DNA from: Lachnospiraceae bacterium
GTDB taxonomy: Bacteria; Bacillota; Clostridia; Lachnospirales; Lachnospiraceae
Assembly: GCA_017520425.1 (NCBI GenBank)
Contig: JAFXFO010000022.1
Span: 1-64,000, forward strand
Length of the DNA: 64,000 nucleotides
Direction: 5' to 3'
Under the pieces are notes generated by a model that saw only the letters and a list, made by a program, of their open reading frames with translations, made no database searches and was not told where the DNA came from. The position numbers were made by a program, and so were the translations under genes. Positions 1 to 8,288 of the stretch are shown here, piece after piece. How positions within the stretch are numbered: the first letter of the stretch is position 1; every line of letters begins with the position of its first letter.

Positions 1-146
1 CCTCATTATAACGGAAAGGTGATTTTTTTGTATAACAAACACTGCGCACCCGCATAGCGGGTGGTTGTATGTTTCGTGCGTACGTCGTTTCTCTTTCGGA
101 GAAACTCGTAGCTACGCACTCAACCAGGCTAAAGCCCATAAAACAA
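1..146 (-). other. structured region downstream of his operon
   Basis: No gene is visible here. Two strong hairpins are seen beyond the hisIE terminator. One has outer arms at 76-82 and 113-119 (GTGCGTA / TACGCAC) and inner arms at 87-93 and 99-105 (GTTTCTC / GAGAAAC). The other has arms at 47-53 and 57-63 (CACCCGC / GCGGGTG, loop of three). A short GGCT/AGCC stem lies near 128-137. It could be an extended 3' untranslated region, a small RNA, or the end of an element that continues off the left edge. Function is unknown. Confidence 0.45.
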
Positions 147-175
147 GTCGCACCGACCATTTCAGTCAATGCGAC
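141..175 (-). terminator. intrinsic terminator after hisIE
   Basis: The minus-strand transcript folds into an 11-bp stem (arms at 165-175 and 147-157, seven-base loop) followed by TTGTTTTAT. Two of the pairs are G-U only when read on the minus strand; on the plus strand they would be C-A mismatches. The structure is therefore an RNA of the his operon direction. It starts 15 bases after the hisIE stop. Confidence 0.7.
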
Positions 176-190
176 ATGTATATACTCACA

Positions 191-1477
191 TTATCGATTT
201 GCCAGCTCGGTGGTGATATCCTCCCAGCTAACACCCTTCTCAGCCATCAGTACCATACAATGATACAGGAAATCGCTGATTTCATACTTGATTTCGTTAG
301 GATTGGGGTTCTTAGCAGCAATTACGATTTCCGTCGCTTCCTCGCCCAATTTCTTTAAGATTTTGTCCACACCTTTATCAAAAAGGTAATTTGTGTATGA
401 GCCTTCTTTCGGATTTACCTTACGGTCCTGAATCACTGCAAATACATCCTCAAATACCTTCAGAGGGTTATGACTTTCTTCATATTCCTTCTTGGCAATT
501 TCGTTGAAGAAGCAGCTGTGTTTACCGGTATGGCATGCAGCACCCACCTGTGAAACCTTAGCTAAGATGGTATCCATATCACAATCTGCTGCCAAGCTCT
601 TCACGTACTGGTAATGACCGCTTGTATCGCCCTTTAACCATTGCTCTTTGCGACTACGGCTGTAATAGCACATCTTGCCGGTACGAAGTGTGGTTTTATA
701 GGCTTCCTCATTCATATAGGCCAGCATCAGCACTTCATTGGTCTTATAATCCTGTACCACTACAGGTACCAGACCATTATCATCCTTTTTAAATTCATCC
801 CAGGTATATGCAGCCCTTAAGCTTCTTACAGGCACACCATTCTGCTCACAAACTTCCTTCAACGAAGTGATTTCCTTCACATTATCATTCATGGCATTAC
901 CGGTGATACCGCATACATTTTCATACTTAAACAAATCCATCATCTTATCCAAACCAATCTGGCTTACATGCACATAGAAGGGAAGGTCCGATGCATCCAT
1001 AGTCTTGTGGATTTCATGAGGATTCATCAAAATCATGCCGGATACATATTTTTCGATAGTTTCCTTATTCACAGCGAGCACTTCCGCATCCTGGAAGGAC
1101 AGTAATATCTTCTCCTTACCAAACTTTAAGGATACTTCCTCGGTAATTTCCACATTTGACTGCTTGGTGTAGTTTAATACCGCCTTTTTACAGCCGGTAT
1201 AGAGTATCTTTTTGATATCCTCCATACGCTTTACGTTGCCGGCTCCAATCACATCCACCTCTACCTTGGCACAGATATCCTTCATAATATCCAAAGCCGC
1301 ATCATGCTCCGCATCGGTTTCAGACATATCAAATACAATCAGTTCATCCGCACCGGCATCACAATAGCTTTGCGCCAGCTTCACAGGGTCTTCACTGATT
1401 ACGGTAACATCCTGAAAGGATTTTACACAATTCTTACGATATAAATAAATACAGGGTACAAACTCTTTCGTGAACAT
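191..1477 (-). CDS. hisIE: HisIE with extra N-terminal HisF-like domain
   Basis: Bifunctional phosphoribosyl-AMP cyclohydrolase / phosphoribosyl-ATP pyrophosphatase, steps 2 and 3 of histidine synthesis, cytoplasmic. The 428 residues are about twice the usual HisIE length. Residues about 225-320 are HisI, with the metal-binding DCDMDT and CHTGKHSCF motifs. Residues about 335-428 are HisE, with KLGEEATEIVIAAKN. Residues 1-215 resemble a HisF/HisA TIM barrel: GADELIVFDM matches the HisF GADELVFLDI segment, and a GAGN stands where GGGI binds phosphate. The first catalytic Asp of HisF (CLD) is replaced by CIY, so I infer this half is inactive and perhaps structural or regulatory. It is the last gene of the his operon, 31 bases after hisB. 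No separate hisA, hisF or hisH is present in the window. Confidence 0.93.
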   Translation of the reverse strand: MFTKEFVPCIYLYRKNCVKSFQDVTVISEDPVKLAQSYCDAGADELIVFDMSETDAEHDAALDIMKDICAKVEVDVIGAGNVKRMEDIKKILYTGCKKAVLNYTKQSNVEITEEVSLKFGKEKILLSFQDAEVLAVNKETIEKYVSGMILMNPHEIHKTMDASDLPFYVHVSQIGLDKMMDLFKYENVCGITGNAMNDNVKEITSLKEVCEQNGVPVRSLRAAYTWDEFKKDDNGLVPVVVQDYKTNEVLMLAYMNEEAYKTTLRTGKMCYYSRSRKEQWLKGDTSGHYQYVKSLAADCDMDTILAKVSQVGAACHTGKHSCFFNEIAKKEYEESHNPLKVFEDVFAVIQDRKVNPKEGSYTNYLFDKGVDKILKKLGEEATEIVIAAKNPNPNEIKYEISDFLYHCMVLMAEKGVSWEDITTELANR

Positions 1478-1508
1478 AACAAACTTCCTTACCTTTTCTA
1501 TTTAATGC

Positions 1509-2096
1509 TTACAGACTTCCCTTTGTACTTAAGACATCGGTCACTCGTTCGTCGTAGCTTGTAGCCATATCCAAAGCCTTTGCGAAAGCCTTAAACATAG
1601 CCTCAATCATATGATGGTTATTGCCGGGAGTAAGCATCTTAATATGTAAATTCATGCCTGCACTGTAGGACACGGCATAGAAGAATTCCTTCACCAGTTC
1701 AGTCTCCAAATCTCCTACCTTCTCAGAGGTAAACTCACAGTCAAATTGAAAGAAGGGTCTGCCGCATAAATCCACTGCACATAAAGCCAACACTTCATCC
1801 ATGGGCAGTATAAAGTAACCGTATCTGCGGATTCCCTTTTTGTCACCGATAGCTTCCTTAATAGCCTGACCCAGCACAATCCCCGCATCCTCCACTGTAT
1901 GGTGGCCGTCTACCTCTAAATCTCCATCGATCTCACAGCTTAAATCAAAGAAGCCATGCTTGGTAAAGCCCTCCAGCATATGATTGAAGAAGCCAATACC
2001 GGTATCCATCTGCATCTTGCCGCTACCGTCCAGATTGAACTCCATGGTAATATCTGTTTCCTTGGTTTTACGATTGATTGTAGCTATACGACTCAT
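1509..2096 (-). CDS. hisB: imidazoleglycerol-phosphate dehydratase
   Basis: Dehydrates imidazole glycerol phosphate to imidazole acetol phosphate in histidine synthesis. The 195-residue length is normal for a monofunctional HisB without the phosphatase half. The paired Mn-binding motifs are seen as HHTVEDAGI (about residue 66) and HHMIEAMFKAFA (about residue 161). The substrate loop GIGFFNHML is near the N-terminus. It lies 18 bases downstream of hisD and 31 upstream of hisIE, with AGGAGGA before the ATG, so it is translated within the his operon. Confidence 0.97.
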   Translation of the reverse strand: MSRIATINRKTKETDITMEFNLDGSGKMQMDTGIGFFNHMLEGFTKHGFFDLSCEIDGDLEVDGHHTVEDAGIVLGQAIKEAIGDKKGIRRYGYFILPMDEVLALCAVDLCGRPFFQFDCEFTSEKVGDLETELVKEFFYAVSYSAGMNLHIKMLTPGNNHHMIEAMFKAFAKALDMATSYDERVTDVLSTKGSL

Positions 2097-2114
2097 AAGA
2101 ATCCTCCTCCTAAA

Positions 2115-3407
2115 TTAATCCTCGAAACGTACTTTAATACTATTCGCGTGTGCTGTCAAGCCCTCGCTCTCAGCAAACAATTCAATGTCCTTATGCAACT
2201 TCTCCAAAGCTTCTCTGGAGTAAGAAATAATGCTGGATTTCTTGATGAAATCATCCACATTAACAGGTGAGAAGAACTTCGCAGTACCATTGGTAGGTAA
2301 AATATGGTTGGGACCTGCAAAATAATCTCCCAAAGGCTCAGATGAATACTCACCCAGGAAAATCGCTCCCGCATTACGAATCTTGGTCATCACATCAAAA
2401 GGATTCTTGGTAAGAATCTCTAAATGTTCCGAAGCAATCTCATTGGTGGTATCAATAGCCTGTTCCATACTTTCAGCTAATAAAATATATCCGTAATTAT
2501 CCAAAGACTTCTGAATAATCTCTGTTCTGCTAAGTTCTGCAGTAAACTTATCTACTTCCGAAGAAACCTTTTCAGCAAGCTCCTTGGATGTGGTAATCAA
2601 AATTGCACTTGCCAATTCATCATGCTCTGCCTGGGAAAGCATATCAGCTGCAACATAACGTGGATTGGCAGTTTCATCAGCCAGTACCAGGATTTCACTG
2701 GGACCTGCGATGGAATCAATACTTACATAGCCATAAACAGCCTTTTTTGCCAATGCTACGAAGATATTACCGGGTCCGGTGATCTTATCAACCTTAGGAA
2801 TAGACTCTGTACCGTATGCCAATGCTGCAATGGCCTGTGCACCACCCACTTTATAGATGGTATCCACACCTGCAATATCCGCAGCAACCAATGTTCCGGG
2901 ATTTACCTTACCATCTGCTCCCGGAGGGGTGGTCATAATGATTTCTTTTACTCCTGCTACCTTTGCAGGGATTACGTTCATCAGTACGCTGGAAGGATAT
3001 GCCGCCTTACCGCCGGGCACATATACACCGGCCTTTTCGATAGGAGTAATCTTCATACCTAAGATGGTACCGTCTTCCTTGGCATCAAACCAGCTGTTTC
3101 GAAGCTGCTTCATGTGGAATACCTTAATATTTTCAGCAGCCTTACGGATTACCTCTACCAGCTTAGCGTCCATCTTGGTATAAGCTTCATCGATTTCTTC
3201 TCTTGTCACCTTAATATTTTCAGCAGACAAATCAAACTTATCAAACTTCTTTGTATATTCGAATACCGCTTTGTCCTTATTCGCCTTCACATTCTCAATA
3301 ATCTCATTTACGGTAGATTCATATTGAGAATAATTGTTGGGACTTCTTTTCAGCAGGTCGTTCATTACATTCTGCTTGGTATCTTCAGTTAATGCTACGA
3401 TTCTCAT
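2115..3407 (-). CDS. hisD: histidinol dehydrogenase
   Basis: Oxidises L-histidinol to L-histidine in two NAD-dependent steps, the last of the pathway. The 430 residues cover the full family length. Visible family features are GPGNIFVALAKK, the zinc-ligand segment QAEHDELASA, the catalytic EIASEHLEI region and FAGPNHILPT near the C-terminal third. It lies between hisG (20-base gap) and hisB (18-base gap) in the operon. Confidence 0.97.
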   Translation of the reverse strand: MRIVALTEDTKQNVMNDLLKRSPNNYSQYESTVNEIIENVKANKDKAVFEYTKKFDKFDLSAENIKVTREEIDEAYTKMDAKLVEVIRKAAENIKVFHMKQLRNSWFDAKEDGTILGMKITPIEKAGVYVPGGKAAYPSSVLMNVIPAKVAGVKEIIMTTPPGADGKVNPGTLVAADIAGVDTIYKVGGAQAIAALAYGTESIPKVDKITGPGNIFVALAKKAVYGYVSIDSIAGPSEILVLADETANPRYVAADMLSQAEHDELASAILITTSKELAEKVSSEVDKFTAELSRTEIIQKSLDNYGYILLAESMEQAIDTTNEIASEHLEILTKNPFDVMTKIRNAGAIFLGEYSSEPLGDYFAGPNHILPTNGTAKFFSPVNVDDFIKKSSIISYSREALEKLHKDIELFAESEGLTAHANSIKVRFED

Positions 3408-3427
3408 AACTAGCCTCCATTATCGGA

Positions 3428-4084
3428 TTATTTATCTGTTTCCAACTGTTCTCTCAGTTGCCAAATTAGCTTCTTTATACGCTCAGACTGCATCTGCATA
3501 CTTACCGGATTCACAATCATTCTTGCGGAAAGAGGACAAATCTCCTCTAGCACCATCAGACCGTTTTCCTTCAGAGTACTTCCGGTTTCCACGATATCCA
3601 CAATGACATCGGAAAGTTCTACCAAAGGTCCCAATTCCACAGAACCGTTTAATTTAATAATATCAACAGTCTGATATTTCTGATTATAGAAATATTCCTT
3701 GGCAATATTAGGATACTTACTTGCTACACGGATTCTTTCATGATGCTTTAAGAGTTCTTCGGCTTCCTTTGGGCCACAGACACACATTCTGCACTTTCCA
3801 AAGCCCAAATCCAGCACTTCGTATACATTACGGTTTTCTTCTAAGATGGTATCCTCACCAACTACACCGATATCTGCCGCACCGTATTCTACATAGGTGG
3901 GTACATCGGGACCCTTTGCTAAGAAGAAACGTACCTTCAGTTCTTCGTTTACAAATATTAGCTTACGTGAATCCTTATCCTTGATTTCTTCACAGGTAAT
4001 ACCGATTTTTTCTAATAATTCCAATGTTTTATTTGCAAGTCTGCCCTTACCTAAGGCAAAGGTTAAATATTTTTCGTTACTCAT
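3428..4084 (-). CDS. hisG: ATP phosphoribosyltransferase, short form
   Basis: Catalyses the committed step of histidine synthesis, joining ATP and PRPP. At 218 residues it is the short HisG lacking the C-terminal ACT-like regulatory domain, a form that works with HisZ. The N-terminal ALGKGRL and the PRPP-binding DIVETGSTLKENGL segment are typical. hisZ lies immediately upstream, its stop only four bases from this start, which fits an obligate HisG-HisZ complex and coupled translation. Confidence 0.96.
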   Translation of the reverse strand: MSNEKYLTFALGKGRLANKTLELLEKIGITCEEIKDKDSRKLIFVNEELKVRFFLAKGPDVPTYVEYGAADIGVVGEDTILEENRNVYEVLDLGFGKCRMCVCGPKEAEELLKHHERIRVASKYPNIAKEYFYNQKYQTVDIIKLNGSVELGPLVELSDVIVDIVETGSTLKENGLMVLEEICPLSARMIVNPVSMQMQSERIKKLIWQLREQLETDK

Positions 4085-4088
4085 ACTA

Positions 4089-5201
4089 TTACCTTTCCGG
4101 AACCAGCTCCACAGCCTGACCGTTCTTACGATATTCGATAGCTGCTTTTAATTGTTCCTTGTAATTGTCTGCATTATAGGTAAGTACCATTTTATTCTCT
4201 TCGATAGGAAGCTCTACCTTCTGGCGCTTCAAAGCCTCCATCATATCATCCACTACTACCACAAAACCGATAGCTGCGGCATCCTTACCAAACTTCTGAA
4301 GCAAATGGTTATAACGTCCACCCTTAACAATCGCATCTCCGATACCATAAGTATACGCCTTAAACACAATACCAGTGTAGTAATCGTATTGGCTTAAGAG
4401 GCCTAAATCAAAAGTAACCTGTGCTTCTACACCAAAAAGCTTTAACACATCATAAATAGTCTCTAAACGCTCAATCGCACTTAATGAAACCTCATTCTTC
4501 ACCCATTCCTTACAAGCCTTTAAGGATTCCAAATCACCAAATACATCGGTCATCTTTAACAGATTGGACTGATAGGGTTCTGCTACATTTTTGGTACGAA
4601 GCAGACTTTCTGCCGCAAAATAATTCTTACCACTAATATAATCACGCAACTCATCCTCTGTATCCGCATCCAAACCGGCCTCTTCACATAATCCTCTGAA
4701 GAAATCCACATGACCGATACTCAGCTGGAATTTCTCAAGACCTGTATTCTTTAAGCTTTCCACCACCATACTCAACATTTCAGCATCTGCCTGTACAGAA
4801 TCATCGTTAATCAATTCTGCACCGATTTGAGTCACTTCGCTCAATTTACCCTGTAAACTGGAAGTACTGCTGAAGGTATTTCCCATATAACAGAAACGGA
4901 TGGGCCCCTTTTCTTCCATAAAGTATTTTGCTGCGCATCTTGCGATAGACGGCGTAAAGTCGGAACGAAGCACGATGGTTTCACCATCTTTATCAAAGAA
5001 TTTATACAAATCCTTAGACGGTGTGGTTCCGATATCCTTTGAAAATATATCGAAAAATTCAAAGCTGGGAGTCTGAATATCTTCATATCCGTACTTTTCA
5101 ATCATTTCGTGAAGCTTCGTCTCCACAAATAACTTTGCAGCATATTCTTTTCCGTAAATATCTCTTACACCCTCCGGTGTATGTAATAATTTCTTGTTCA
5201 T
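4089..5201 (-). CDS. hisZ: ATP phosphoribosyltransferase regulatory subunit
   Basis: Class II aminoacyl-tRNA-synthetase-like partner that activates short-form HisG and carries its histidine feedback response. The 370 residues are shorter than a true histidyl-tRNA synthetase because the anticodon-binding domain is missing. The N-terminal TPEGVRDIYGKE, motif 2 region (RSDFTPSIAR) and the GGRYNHLLQKFG segment are visible. It is the first gene of the his operon, with a near-consensus promoter 72-100 bases upstream and a palindrome in the leader. Confidence 0.94.
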   Translation of the reverse strand: MNKKLLHTPEGVRDIYGKEYAAKLFVETKLHEMIEKYGYEDIQTPSFEFFDIFSKDIGTTPSKDLYKFFDKDGETIVLRSDFTPSIARCAAKYFMEEKGPIRFCYMGNTFSSTSSLQGKLSEVTQIGAELINDDSVQADAEMLSMVVESLKNTGLEKFQLSIGHVDFFRGLCEEAGLDADTEDELRDYISGKNYFAAESLLRTKNVAEPYQSNLLKMTDVFGDLESLKACKEWVKNEVSLSAIERLETIYDVLKLFGVEAQVTFDLGLLSQYDYYTGIVFKAYTYGIGDAIVKGGRYNHLLQKFGKDAAAIGFVVVVDDMMEALKRQKVELPIEENKMVLTYNADNYKEQLKAAIEYRKNGQAVELVPER

Positions 5202-5234
5202 AAATAAATCCCTTTATACTTTATTGTGGTAACG

Positions 5235-5250
5235 TGCTAATTGATTAGCA
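5235..5250. promoter_or_regulatory. 16-bp palindrome in his operon leader
   Basis: A perfect inverted repeat TGCTAAT-TG-ATTAGCA lies between the his promoter -10 box and the hisZ start. Its position just downstream of the likely transcription start fits a repressor operator, though it could also form a small RNA hairpin. No matching regulator gene is identified in the window. No T-box or histidine-rich leader peptide is seen. Confidence 0.45.
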
Positions 5251-5272
5251 TATTGAAGAATCAATTGTTTGT

Positions 5273-5301
5273 AGTATATCCTTTTCGGCATGGATTGTCA
5301 A
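5273..5301 (-). promoter_or_regulatory. sigma-A promoter of his operon
   Basis: TTGACA (5296-5301) and TATACT (5273-5278) are separated by exactly 17 bases on the minus strand. It overlaps the space just after the recU stop, so the his operon has its own promoter although recU reads in the same direction. Confidence 0.85.
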
Positions 5302-5315
5302 GGAAAATTAACAAT

Positions 5316-5861
5316 TTATTCTCCTTCCTCATCACGTGTGGCCAAATCCCGATTAATCATGTCCAAATAGGGGACTAAAATACCGCTTTTATGGGGCAAA
5401 ACAAAGCTTTCATCCAGTTCATCAAAGCGAAAGCTTTTTCGTCCGCCCTCCACAGAACGTTTCCAAAACTTATGCAATTTATCATATGATAAATAATACA
5501 ACAGATTCTTATGGGTGTAGAAAATCAAGATAAATGCCACACCACCCTGCCTTTCAAAATCCCCCATGAACTTTACCTGATGTTCATGGATATTCTGCAG
5601 GGAAAAGGTATCCGTAGCACATTCCTTGGCATCAAAACAAACAGGAATCCCTTGTACTGCACCAATATAGTCCACCGTACTTTTTTGGTCGAAATAGGCC
5701 AGTGTAATATGCCGGTTCTCTTTATCTATTTTAATCGGTGTAATGGGTGTGGGAATCTTTTGTATCAAAGCAAGACCGCTTTCCGCATATCTGTCATTGG
5801 TTCGATTCACCATATCCTCCAGTGTGGAGCCTCTAAGGCCTCTGGAATTCCATGTTGCCAT
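5316..5861 (-). CDS. recU: Holliday junction resolvase RecU
   Basis: Structure-specific nuclease that resolves Holliday junctions with RuvAB in Gram-positive bacteria. At 181 residues it matches the family. The N-terminal NSRGLRGSTLEDMVNRTNDRY and the catalytic core IGAVQGIPVCFDAKEC, with its D-A-K acidic/lysine motif, are visible. The start overlaps the stop of the upstream pseudouridine synthase by one base (TAATG), which suggests translational coupling. Many Firmicutes pair recU with a class A PBP gene; here it does not. ruvAB lies about 29 kb away in the window. Confidence 0.93.
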   Translation of the reverse strand: MATWNSRGLRGSTLEDMVNRTNDRYAESGLALIQKIPTPITPIKIDKENRHITLAYFDQKSTVDYIGAVQGIPVCFDAKECATDTFSLQNIHEHQVKFMGDFERQGGVAFILIFYTHKNLLYYLSYDKLHKFWKRSVEGGRKSFRFDELDESFVLPHKSGILVPYLDMINRDLATRDEEGE

Positions 5862-6880
5862 TACTTCACGTCCTCCAGTATCTTTACAAATTGCTTCGGC
5901 AGAGGTGCTGTGATGACTTTCCCGCTTAATTCTGCCAAATCTCCCTCCAACTTAGGAAATTCCATACGATAAGCATGCAATAACTGATGCTTCAATCCAT
6001 ATTTATGGTTCATTTCACGGTTAACTTTCTCATTGCCGTATTTGAAATCCCCGATTAATGGATGTCGGATGCTTGCCAAATGGGCACGTATCTGATGGGT
6101 TTTCCCTGTTATCAATTCTACTTCCAGATAAGTCATATTACCTTTTAGGATTTCAATAGGCGTAAAAGCAGTTTCAATCCCTGTGCTTTTTATGTCAACA
6201 GTGACTTTATTGGTCAATTCATTTTTGGTAAGTGAACCTTTTAATATTTGTGATTCTCTTATCTGCCCTACACATATAGTACGATAAAACTTGCCAATGG
6301 TTCTGTTCTTTATCAAACCGCTTAATGACTGGCTTCCTTTCAGGGAAATACCGCAAAGAACAATACCGCTGGTATTTCTGTCCAATCGGTTTACGACAGA
6401 AGGCTTAAACAGTTCCAATTCTTTCTCTGTTATCCTTCCCTTATTCAACAAATAGCCAATCATCCATTCATTCAGACTGATATCTTTATCTGTTGCTTTC
6501 TGAGTTAATATCCCTACCGGTTTATTCAGTACCAACACATTAGCATCCTCGTATAGGACCTCAATATGTTGCATATCCTTATTCTTAAAGGCAATCAAGT
6601 AATTTTCAGCCGGTGATATCTTTGGGCAAGCCAACTCTTGGTCAGCTACCTCTGAGTTTTTCCCGTTGAATTTTGCAAAGGTTTCATCTGAAAAATAGCT
6701 TTGAACTCTGTCATTCAGCGCTAATATCTCTTTTCCTTCCGCTTTTTTGCCGTTTAACGTAATATTTTTCTTACGAAGCATTTTATAAAGAAAGCTGCTT
6801 CCTGCATTGGGCAAATATTTATGTAAGAATTTATCCAGCCTTTGTCCGGCTTGATTGGCCCCTATTATAATCTCTTGCAT
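5861..6880 (-). CDS. RluA-family pseudouridine synthase
   Basis: Converts a uridine of rRNA or tRNA to pseudouridine. The 339 residues hold an N-terminal S4-like region (AGQRLDKFLHKYLP), a long linker and the catalytic domain. The catalytic motif VNRLDRNTSGIVL carries the expected Asp, and GKTHQIRAHLA is the second conserved box. The exact RNA target cannot be read from sequence. It is ten bases from the downstream end of the small membrane protein gene and overlaps recU by one base. Confidence 0.9.
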   Translation of the reverse strand: MQEIIIGANQAGQRLDKFLHKYLPNAGSSFLYKMLRKKNITLNGKKAEGKEILALNDRVQSYFSDETFAKFNGKNSEVADQELACPKISPAENYLIAFKNKDMQHIEVLYEDANVLVLNKPVGILTQKATDKDISLNEWMIGYLLNKGRITEKELELFKPSVVNRLDRNTSGIVLCGISLKGSQSLSGLIKNRTIGKFYRTICVGQIRESQILKGSLTKNELTNKVTVDIKSTGIETAFTPIEILKGNMTYLEVELITGKTHQIRAHLASIRHPLIGDFKYGNEKVNREMNHKYGLKHQLLHAYRMEFPKLEGDLAELSGKVITAPLPKQFVKILEDVK

Positions 6881-6889
6881 ATTCTTTTC

Positions 6890-7483
6890 CTATAACACAA
6901 CCGAACGGAAGGTATCCATAATTCCTAAGATATTCACACCCTCGTCAATTTCCAGATATTTCAACTGTTCCAAACGTTCCGCATATTTATTAATATCCGT
7001 AAATATCTTAACAGATATGTTTTTATATCCATCTGTTTTCAGTACATTCTGGATATGAGCATTGAAATCTTTTTCGCTAAATTTTTTATCTTCAGAAAAT
7101 CCGCAAACCGTATTTCCCGCTATTACCATATGATTTACAATATGGGTTTTATCATAGGTGGTAAATACCATATCAAAAAGCTCCGGTAATTCATGGTTGG
7201 CAGCGTCTATCTTTTCCGCATTCTCCTGACTCAGACTTCGATGCTTTAAGAACATGATGACACTAACCAGGCTTTTGCAGGCCGGAAGCAGGCCTACCAC
7301 AGCGACTATGGTCAACAAATTCATTTTACTCTTTGTGGTAACATATCCCGCAACAAATAATGACAAGGGAATGAAGAAAAAGATCACGGTACGTATCACT
7401 TCATACTTCTTCTGCGAATTAATATAATTCCGAGTACCTTTAACATAATAACTACTAAATATACGTAATAAAATCTTTCTCAA
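6890..7483 (-). CDS. unknown small membrane protein
   Basis: I do not recognise this 197-residue protein as a named family. Two hydrophobic segments are seen at about residues 31-50 (TVIFFFIPLSLFVAGYVTT) and 55-78. They are followed by a soluble C-terminal region with no catalytic motif that I can name. It sits between the SDR gene (17-base gap) and the RluA-family gene (10-base gap), so it is transcribed with RNA-modification and housekeeping genes. Probably a lineage-conserved protein of unknown function. Confidence 0.75.
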   Translation of the reverse strand: MRKILLRIFSSYYVKGTRNYINSQKKYEVIRTVIFFFIPLSLFVAGYVTTKSKMNLLTIVAVVGLLPACKSLVSVIMFLKHRSLSQENAEKIDAANHELPELFDMVFTTYDKTHIVNHMVIAGNTVCGFSEDKKFSEKDFNAHIQNVLKTDGYKNISVKIFTDINKYAERLEQLKYLEIDEGVNILGIMDTFRSVVL

Positions 7484-7500
7484 TGTTAGCTTCTCCTATT

Positions 7501-8286
7501 CTAAACATCCTGTTGACTTTCCTTGTAAGCTCTCATCAAAGGCATGACCAATCCGTGCGGTACAAGCTTGGTTAATACCCATACAGCTTGGATGGGAAGA
7601 CTATATACGCTGGTGCTCTTCTTAGTACAGCTGTCCTTCAGTGCCTTTCTTGCCACACTGGCAGCATCAACCATGGTTGCCTTCTTAATGGCAAGAATCT
7701 TTCCTGTCTTCTCTGCAATATCAAAGAAAGGGGTATCAATAGGTCCCGGGCAAACCGTTGTAACATATATTTTCTTTCCCTTTAGTTCTTCCCTTAACGC
7801 TTTGCTAAAGCTCTCCACATAAGCTTTTGTAGCGGCATAGATGGCAAATCCGGGCTGCGGAATAAATGCTGCACAGGAAGCTATTTGAATGATTCTGGAG
7901 TTCTTAGCCATAAAAGGAACACACACATGGGTTACATGGGTTAGTGCTTCACAATTCAAGCGAATCATCCCCATCTGTTCTTCACATCCCAAATCGGCAA
8001 AATCTCCTATCACGCCGTATCCTGCACAATTAACCAGCATACGTATCTTACAATCATTATCACTCAAACTGTCACGTAGTCTTTCCAATTGTCCGGGATT
8101 CGTAATATCCATGGCCAAAATCTTTGTGTTATTACGCATTTTTTGACTTAATTCCACAAGCTTTTCTTTTCTTCTTGCGATCAACCAGATTTCGTCTGTT
8201 TTTCTTAATGAGGCATCTAACTGTAATGCAAACTGCTCTCCCAAGCCGGAAGAAGCGCCCACAACTATTACAACGCTTTTAGACAT
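7501..8286 (-). CDS. short-chain dehydrogenase/reductase
   Basis: NAD(P)-dependent oxidoreductase of the classical SDR family, 261 residues. The cofactor motif GASSGLGEQFA is at residues 10-20, NCAGYG at about 88, and the catalytic Ser and YAATK at about 150-154 (IYAATKAYVESF). The PGPIDTPF segment follows. The substrate cannot be inferred; the DltE/YqjQ-type family is the closest guess. It begins three bases before the YgiQ stop and is co-transcribed with it. Confidence 0.9.
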   Translation of the reverse strand: MSKSVVIVVGASSGLGEQFALQLDASLRKTDEIWLIARRKEKLVELSQKMRNNTKILAMDITNPGQLERLRDSLSDNDCKIRMLVNCAGYGVIGDFADLGCEEQMGMIRLNCEALTHVTHVCVPFMAKNSRIIQIASCAAFIPQPGFAIYAATKAYVESFSKALREELKGKKIYVTTVCPGPIDTPFFDIAEKTGKILAIKKATMVDAASVARKALKDSCTKKSTSVYSLPIQAVWVLTKLVPHGLVMPLMRAYKESQQDV

Positions 8287-8288
8287 AA

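Noticed and set aside
191-840. Reading the N-terminal half of HisIE as a working HisA or HisF
   Set aside because: The first catalytic Asp is replaced by Tyr and the phosphate motif is degraded, so activity is unlikely.
5202-5272. T-box or His-rich leader peptide for the his operon
   Set aside because: The leader is about 65 bases with no T-box or peptide with a His run; only the palindrome is seen.
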